A stretch of DNA of 10,437 nucleotides, taken from the NCBI GenBank assembly GCA_007116915.1, contig SKHQ01000034.1, positions 1 to 10,437 on the forward strand, given 5' to 3'. The first letter of the stretch is position 1, and every line of letters begins with the position of its first letter. Shown here piece after piece: positions 6,945-10,437 of the stretch. The position numbers and the translations under genes were made by a program. Under the pieces are notes generated by a model, which made no database searches, was not told where the DNA came from, and saw only the letters and a program-made list of their open reading frames with translations. The DNA is from Candidatus Methanomethylophilaceae archaeon (GTDB lineage: Archaea > Thermoplasmatota > Thermoplasmata > Methanomassiliicoccales > Methanomethylophilaceae).

Positions 6945-6986
6945 AAAAAATCCTCGGCCGACAATACCGCTGGGATTAATTAACAG
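6945..6986 (-). promoter_or_regulatory. Possible promoter and RBS for the DPM1-like glycosyltransferase
   Basis: The 42-base gap between the two glycosyltransferase genes holds the palindrome TTAATTAA (6976-6983) and, on the - strand, GAGGA (6951-6955) six bases before the GTG start. Initiation about 27 bases from the AT element would fall near 6956, leaving a leader of about 12 bases that just contains the RBS. Read-through from the upstream gene is equally possible. Confidence 0.35.
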
Positions 6987-7787
6987 TTACTGAATCATCT
7001 TCTTGGCGCCGAAGTACTTGAACCCGATGTAACCCATACCGGCAAAGCCGATCCTCACCATGTACCAGAACGTCATCTTCCTCTCGGTGAGCATGTTTAT
7101 GGGGTTGTACTTGTGCCAGAGTCGGCCTTCATACTTGATGTTCAGCTGTTTGCGGCCGGCACCGTTCCAGAACGCCTGGTTGACGAAACCGTAAACCGTG
7201 TTGCGGGTGCGGTTGTAGATTATCGCTTTAGGGTTGTGATGAATGTTGAAGCCGCAATCGGTGGCGCGGATGTTGTAGTCGATGTCCTCGGCGGTTATGA
7301 ACCACGGATCAACGTCACCCACTTTCTCATACACCTCACGGCGGTATGCGATGTTACAGCCCGGCCAGCTGCAGTCGAAACCCTGGTTGTACAGCTCGAC
7401 ACGCGCCAACTCCTCCCAGGCACGCAGACCTATGGATATGCTACGACCGGCGACCAGGTCGTGACCATCCTCCACGATACAACGTCGCATCTCCTTCAAC
7501 CAATTGGGGTTGGCGATGCAATCACCATCGGTAAGGGCGATGATATCACCCTTCGCCTTATGCAGTCCGTGGTTCAGGCTTTCAGCGCGGTTTCTTCCCG
7601 CCTTGTAGAGGTGGATGAAATCGAACACCTGCTGATAACCCTCGATGATCTCGCGGGTACTGTCGGTGCTGGAACCATCGACGATGATTATCTCCAAAGG
7701 CCCCTCTTGAACCACCAGCGAGTCCAAGGCATCGCTGATGCAATGCTCTTCGTTGCGGACCTTGAGGACAACGGATACCAACATCAT
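6987..7787 (-). CDS. Family 2 glycosyltransferase with hydrophobic C-terminal segment
   Basis: GT-A fold glycosyltransferase of 266 residues, likely acting at the inner face of the membrane on a lipid-linked glycan; donor and acceptor unknown. Motifs are SVVLKVRNEEHCISDALDSL (5-24), IIVDGSSTDST (34-44), the DxD-type TDGDC (86-90), WPGCNIAYRREVYEKVG (141-157) and the catalytic-base region TAEDIDYNIRATDCGF (165-180). The C-terminal 239-260 is hydrophobic and aromatic (FWYMVRIGFAGMGYIGFKYF), probably one membrane-associated helix, unlike the soluble neighbour. Two consecutive ATG codons (7785-7787 and 7782-7784) are possible starts. A TATA element 25-28 bases upstream suggests a leaderless start, though GGTGG just before the ATG could also serve as a weak RBS. 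It lies 38 bases after the flippase and 42 bases before the second GT2. Family sure, specificity unknown. Confidence 0.88.
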   Translation of the reverse strand: MMLVSVVLKVRNEEHCISDALDSLVVQEGPLEIIIVDGSSTDSTREIIEGYQQVFDFIHLYKAGRNRAESLNHGLHKAKGDIIALTDGDCIANPNWLKEMRRCIVEDGHDLVAGRSISIGLRAWEELARVELYNQGFDCSWPGCNIAYRREVYEKVGDVDPWFITAEDIDYNIRATDCGFNIHHNPKAIIYNRTRNTVYGFVNQAFWNGAGRKQLNIKYEGRLWHKYNPINMLTERKMTFWYMVRIGFAGMGYIGFKYFGAKKMIQ

Positions 7788-7825
7788 CCACCAATCTCCG
7801 TTTTTTTATAAATCATATACCAAGG
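7788..7825 (-). promoter_or_regulatory. TATA element between flippase and glycosyltransferase genes
   Basis: On the - strand the 38-base gap reads as a TATA box ATTTATAA (7806-7813) followed by a run of A, then CGGAGATTGGTGG before the ATG pair. The first T of the box is 25 bases from the first ATG and 28 from the second, consistent with a leaderless or near-leaderless mRNA. The glycosyltransferase may thus be expressed independently of the flippase. On the + strand the same gap begins with seven T, but no gene ends there on that strand, so it is not called a terminator. Confidence 0.45.
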
Positions 7826-9358
7826 TCAGTCGCGTTCCCCGATCTCATCGCGTATGTACGAGAGCATCCTACGGGGGTCCACAGCATCGATTATCATCCT
7901 GATGTCATCCTTGCGTAACTCCTTGAGGATGTACATGATGGTCAGGAACAAGGTCAAGGTGACGGCCGCCAGGAAAAGCATGGTCAGGAAACCGGTCATT
8001 GGCAGTAACTGTGCCAGTACGATCATTGCCACGGCGGTCATTCCCCCGCCGATTATGTGCAGGCCGATGCCGCGGTAGATGCTTATGCCCGCGATGCTGC
8101 GGGTGAACATCTCGACGATAATCGCATAGGCGAGCCAAGAGACCAGACCCGCCATGGCGGCCCCGGTTGCCTTCAGCTCCAGCATCGGTATGCCGAAGAA
8201 TGAGGTAGGAACGAACACAATCAGCAACAACACCCTCATCCCCAGAACCACTATCTGCGTCTTGGCGGTGAGGTCGGGTCGGTTGCAACCGATTATCACC
8301 TGACTCTGGACTCCCATTATCAGGATGATGTAAAGCATGATGGACATCACCGAGAGTGGCCCGCCGGCACCGACGAAGCCGTCACCGAAGACGATCCCCG
8401 CCACCGGATAGGCGAAGATGAAAAGGAACACCGCAATGGGCATCCCCAACATGGAGATGAAACGTTGCGCCTCGGCACTCATCTCGCGGATGCGATCCAT
8501 ATTACCAATCGCATGCCACTCGGAGATGCTGGGGAACAGCAGGGTGTTTATGGCCGCACCGAACGTCAGAACAAGTTCCAACAACTTGTAGGAAGATGCG
8601 AAGTAACCGACCTCGGTGGCATTCCAGAAGAAACCGAGCAGGAGCACGTCCAAATTGACCAACAGGGCGCTGAGGAAAACGACTCCCGAAAGTGGTAGGG
8701 CGAAGCGCAGATAGTTGCGGAACAAGGTCGGCCGGACGAAACGTATGCCGCTGCGCCTGAGGAGCAGGATGCCGACCAATACCATAGCCATCGCACCGAG
8801 CACATAGGCCAAGGCCAGATATGTTGCTGACGCCCCCTGCAACGCGAAAATCACTATGACCGGCGCCCGGAGCAGAGGATCGATCAGATGGACCGACTCC
8901 GCCTTCGATATCTCCTTGCGGGCCTTGAACAGGGAGGTGAACACCCCCGACATGTTGCACAGCCCCCAATAGAGCACGAACAACAACAAAGTGTAGATGC
9001 TGGCGGTGTAGATCTGATTGCCAAGAACGAAGATGTAGATCAGGAAGAAACTGATGGTGGCGACCATCATCACCGCCGTGAGCGCCACCTTGACGATGAT
9101 GAAGGTTGAGAAACAGTCGTTGACATCCTGCCCCTCCGATATCCTCTTGACGTTAGCAGACGAGAATCCAAGGTCGGATATGGCATTGAAAGTGGCCGCG
9201 AAGGCCATCGCCCACATCAGACTGCCGTAGGCATCGCCCACGTATCGGGTCATCGTGGTGAGGGCAACGAATCCGATCATCGCCGCCAGGACGTTGGATC
9301 CCATTATGAGGAAGGACTTGCGACCCATTGTAACACCGGCGCTCTCCTTCTTCGTCAT
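7826..9358 (-). CDS. Polysaccharide/lipid-linked oligosaccharide flippase (Wzx, MATE/MOP superfamily)
   Basis: Integral membrane transporter expected to move a lipid-linked sugar or oligosaccharide across the cytoplasmic membrane. The 510 residues are mostly hydrophobic with about 12-14 membrane helices (for example about 15-37, 86-112, 118-140, 163-200, 218-245, 255-275, 301-324, 333-357, 366-390, 397-417, 431-452, 455-477). The N-terminal GSNVLAAMIGFVALTTMTRY (20-39) and the helix-1-to-2 loop GDAYGSLMWAMAF are typical of archaeal Wzx-type proteins, as is the short charged cytoplasmic tail (479-510, LRKDDIRMIID). The ATG at 9356-9358 is chosen because GGAG (9368-9371 on -) precedes it by nine bases; Met11 is the alternative. 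It is the promoter-proximal gene of the glycan block and is divergent from the HAD phosphatase. Function class sure, substrate unknown. Confidence 0.9.
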   Translation of the reverse strand: MTKKESAGVTMGRKSFLIMGSNVLAAMIGFVALTTMTRYVGDAYGSLMWAMAFAATFNAISDLGFSSANVKRISEGQDVNDCFSTFIIVKVALTAVMMVATISFFLIYIFVLGNQIYTASIYTLLLFVLYWGLCNMSGVFTSLFKARKEISKAESVHLIDPLLRAPVIVIFALQGASATYLALAYVLGAMAMVLVGILLLRRSGIRFVRPTLFRNYLRFALPLSGVVFLSALLVNLDVLLLGFFWNATEVGYFASSYKLLELVLTFGAAINTLLFPSISEWHAIGNMDRIREMSAEAQRFISMLGMPIAVFLFIFAYPVAGIVFGDGFVGAGGPLSVMSIMLYIILIMGVQSQVIIGCNRPDLTAKTQIVVLGMRVLLLIVFVPTSFFGIPMLELKATGAAMAGLVSWLAYAIIVEMFTRSIAGISIYRGIGLHIIGGGMTAVAMIVLAQLLPMTGFLTMLFLAAVTLTLFLTIMYILKELRKDDIRMIIDAVDPRRMLSYIRDEIGERD

Positions 9359-9445
9359 TCAACAACACTCCAACCGAAGTCCTGACAGTCCGTGGATTCG
9401 CAACTACATACCATCGATTAATAATTTGACCACCATTCTCCCCCT
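9359..9445. promoter_or_regulatory. Bidirectional promoter between flippase and HAD phosphatase
   Basis: TTAATAATTT (9418-9427) is the only strongly AT-rich element in the 87-base gap. On + its first T is 28 bases before the ATG at 9446, with no RBS (the sequence just before is CATTCTCCCCCT), fitting a leaderless mRNA. On - it reads AAATTATTAA and would start transcription near 9399, giving a leader of about 40 bases that contains the GGAG site of the flippase. The two directions thus seem to use different modes of translation initiation from one AT element. Confidence 0.5.
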
Positions 9446-10222
9446 ATGGGGCATCTCGAAGGGGTGAAAGGGTTCCTGATTGACATGGACGGCACGATAT
9501 ACAAGGGCATGGAGCCCATTCCCGGAGCCAAGGAATTCATCTCCTACCTTAAAGCAAAGAACATACCATTTGCGATGCTAACCAACAACTCCTCCTCCAG
9601 CCGCTCCCATTACCTGCGCAAGCTCACCGACATGGGGTTCGATGTCGGCATGGAGAACATACTGACCTCCTGCACTGCCACCATACTGCATCTCCAAGCC
9701 CACTGTGAGGGGAAGGCCGTCTATCCGCTGGGAACGCCGCAGTTCATGGAGGAGTTGCAGGAGGCCGGAATACTAGTATCAGACACGGCGCCGATCGTGC
9801 TGCTGGCATTCGACCGCACCATCACATATGAGAAGATCAACCGCGCCTATCACCTCCTCTTGGAGGGGGCGGAGCTGATAGCCACCCATCCCGACGACCT
9901 GTGTCCGACGGAGGACGGCTATGATGTGGACGTCGGACCGTTCATACGGATGTTCGAGGAACTAACGGGAAGAAAGGCATCGGTGATCGGCAAGCCCAAC
10001 GCCGCCATGGCGGAGATGGCATCTCTACATCTCAACGTCCCGGTGTCGCAGATGGCGATGATCGGGGACAGACTGTACACCGACATGAGGATGGCGGTGG
10101 AGAACGGTATGACCTCCATCCTCGTTCTCAGTGGCGAAGCGGACAGGGGTTCTCTGCAGGCGTCCGGTATGAGCATCGATGTTGTCGTGGACAGCGTAGC
10201 CGACCTGGTCGGGAAGACCTGA
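9446..10222 (+). CDS. HAD-superfamily subclass IIA phosphatase (NagD/PNPase-like)
   Basis: Cytosolic Mg-dependent phosphatase of 258 residues, normal for the NagD/p-nitrophenylphosphatase family. Motif I is DMDGT (13-17; nucleophile Asp13, acid-base Asp15), followed by IYKGMEPIPGA; motif II is TNNSSSSR (46-53); a C2a-type cap spans about 75-175; motif III is the Lys in IGKPN (Lys183); motif IV is GDRLYTD (207-213, Asp208 and Asp213). Natural substrates in archaea are mostly unproven; sugar phosphates, phosphoglycolate and glycerol phosphates are known for relatives. It is divergent from the flippase and 138 bases before smc, so it may be expressed alone or with smc. The start at 9446 is the only Met before motif I that leaves a normal N-terminus, and the promoter spacing suggests a leaderless mRNA. 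Family sure, substrate unknown. Confidence 0.92.
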   Translation: MGHLEGVKGFLIDMDGTIYKGMEPIPGAKEFISYLKAKNIPFAMLTNNSSSSRSHYLRKLTDMGFDVGMENILTSCTATILHLQAHCEGKAVYPLGTPQFMEELQEAGILVSDTAPIVLLAFDRTITYEKINRAYHLLLEGAELIATHPDDLCPTEDGYDVDVGPFIRMFEELTGRKASVIGKPNAAMAEMASLHLNVPVSQMAMIGDRLYTDMRMAVENGMTSILVLSGEADRGSLQASGMSIDVVVDSVADLVGKT

Positions 10223-10240
10223 AGACGCTGGATGCACCGA

Positions 10241-10360
10241 TAACATTTATATACGAACTAATCCTCTTATAAACCTGGACAGGTCTGGCCTGTCCTCGAT
10301 GGGATGCGACACAGGGTCCCCGCACAGGATCCGCCTCTCGCCCCGCAGGGGGTGTAAACA
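10241..10360 (+). promoter_or_regulatory. Structured promoter/leader of smc: two TATA boxes, inverted repeat, RBS hairpin
   Basis: Two TATA boxes are visible: TTTATATA (10246-10253) and TTATAAAC (10267-10274). Starts about 27 bases later would be near 10273 and 10295. A perfect 7-bp inverted repeat, GGACAGG (10277-10283) and CCTGTCC (10289-10295) with a TCTGG spacer, lies between the second box and its start, and would form the 5' end of RNA made from the first. CACAGGGTCC (10310-10319) is repeated as CACAGGATCC (10323-10332), and CCCCGCA occurs at 10318-10324 and 10341-10347. The second copy can pair CCCC (10341-10344) with GGGG (10348-10351), covering the AGGGGGTG ribosome-binding site (10347-10354) seven bases before the GTG. 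An in-frame TAA at 10355-10357 fixes the smc start downstream. Confidence 0.5.
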
Positions 10361-10437
10361 GTGTACCTTAAGCAGATAGAGCTGGAGAACTTCAAGTCCT
10401 TCGGCGGGAAGCTAAGCATTCCTTTGCTGGAAGGCTA
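10361..10437 (+). CDS. smc: Chromosome segregation ATPase SMC, N-terminal fragment
   Basis: Only the first 25 codons are in the window, running off the end. They read MYLKQIELENFKSFGGKLSI and then PLLEG, the very characteristic first strand and ENFKSF motif of SMC ATPases, which condense and segregate chromosomes with ScpA/ScpB-type partners. The Walker A motif would follow just beyond the window. The start codon is GTG at 10361: an in-frame TAA two codons upstream excludes any earlier start, and AGGGGGTG (10347-10354) is a suitably spaced RBS. RecF or Rad50 also begin with a short strand and an ENF-like motif, but KSFGGK at this place is typical of SMC. The upstream leader is unusually structured. 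Identity quite sure despite the short fragment. Confidence 0.9.
   Translation, partial: MYLKQIELENFKSFGGKLSIPLLEG

Noticed and set aside
7113..7811. A 232-codon + strand frame antisense to the second glycosyltransferase.
   Set aside because: The - strand protein has clear GT2 motifs; the + frame has none and no promoter or RBS.
10277..10352. tRNA or other structured RNA gene in the smc leader.
   Set aside because: No cloverleaf arms, no GTTC-type T loop and no anticodon stem could be arranged; a leader structure is the simpler reading.
1..10437. CRISPR array, insertion sequence, phage or defence island.
   Set aside because: No regular spaced repeats, transposase, integrase or known defence genes; the helicase here is an XPD-type repair protein in an operon with housekeeping genes.

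Overview
The window looks like a chromosomal core region of a methanogen-related archaeon of the class Thermoplasmata, most likely Methanomassiliicoccales or a close relative. Archaeal markers are a CDP-archaeol synthase (CarS), a type 4 Fe-S uracil-DNA glycosylase, an XPD/Rad3-type Fe-S helicase, an MTH1187-type thiamine-binding protein, and TATA-box promoters with several leaderless-looking starts. The lineage within archaea is inferred from remembered protein similarity (the DUF6015-like protein and the SMC N-terminus). There are no RNA genes, CRISPR arrays, insertion sequences or phage genes that I can see, and no gene-free stretch above 300 bases.

Region 1 (1-1814, + strand) is a serine-biosynthesis operon: the tail of a class V aminotransferase (probably the phosphoserine aminotransferase step) overlapping by ATGA a full-length three-part SerA (phosphoglycerate dehydrogenase). 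Region 2 (1811-2681) has a convergent small thiamine-binding family protein, whose stop shares the CTAG palindrome with the SerA stop, and a divergent 150-residue protein of unknown function (DUF6015-like). The two are separated by a compact shared promoter region.

Region 3 (2740-6277, + strand) is a tight four-gene operon: XPD-like helicase, CarS, orotate phosphoribosyltransferase (PyrE) and type 4 UDG. Adjacent genes overlap or sit 4 nt apart. It mixes DNA repair, ether-lipid synthesis and pyrimidine synthesis. Region 4 (6261-9358, - strand) is a surface-glycan block: a polyprenol-phosphate-sugar-synthase-like GT2, a second GT2 with a hydrophobic C-terminal end, and a Wzx/MATE-type flippase. 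Together they could build and flip a lipid-linked sugar for glycosylation of cell-surface proteins or lipids.

Region 5 (9446-10437, + strand) has a NagD-type HAD phosphatase transcribed divergently from the flippase, then the first 25 codons of a chromosome-partitioning SMC ATPase. The 138-nt leader between them is unusually structured, with two TATA boxes, a perfect inverted repeat, near-repeats and a hairpin over the SMC ribosome-binding site. I do not see a new multi-gene system; the most interesting unexplained pieces are the smc leader and the DUF6015-like gene with its promoter.
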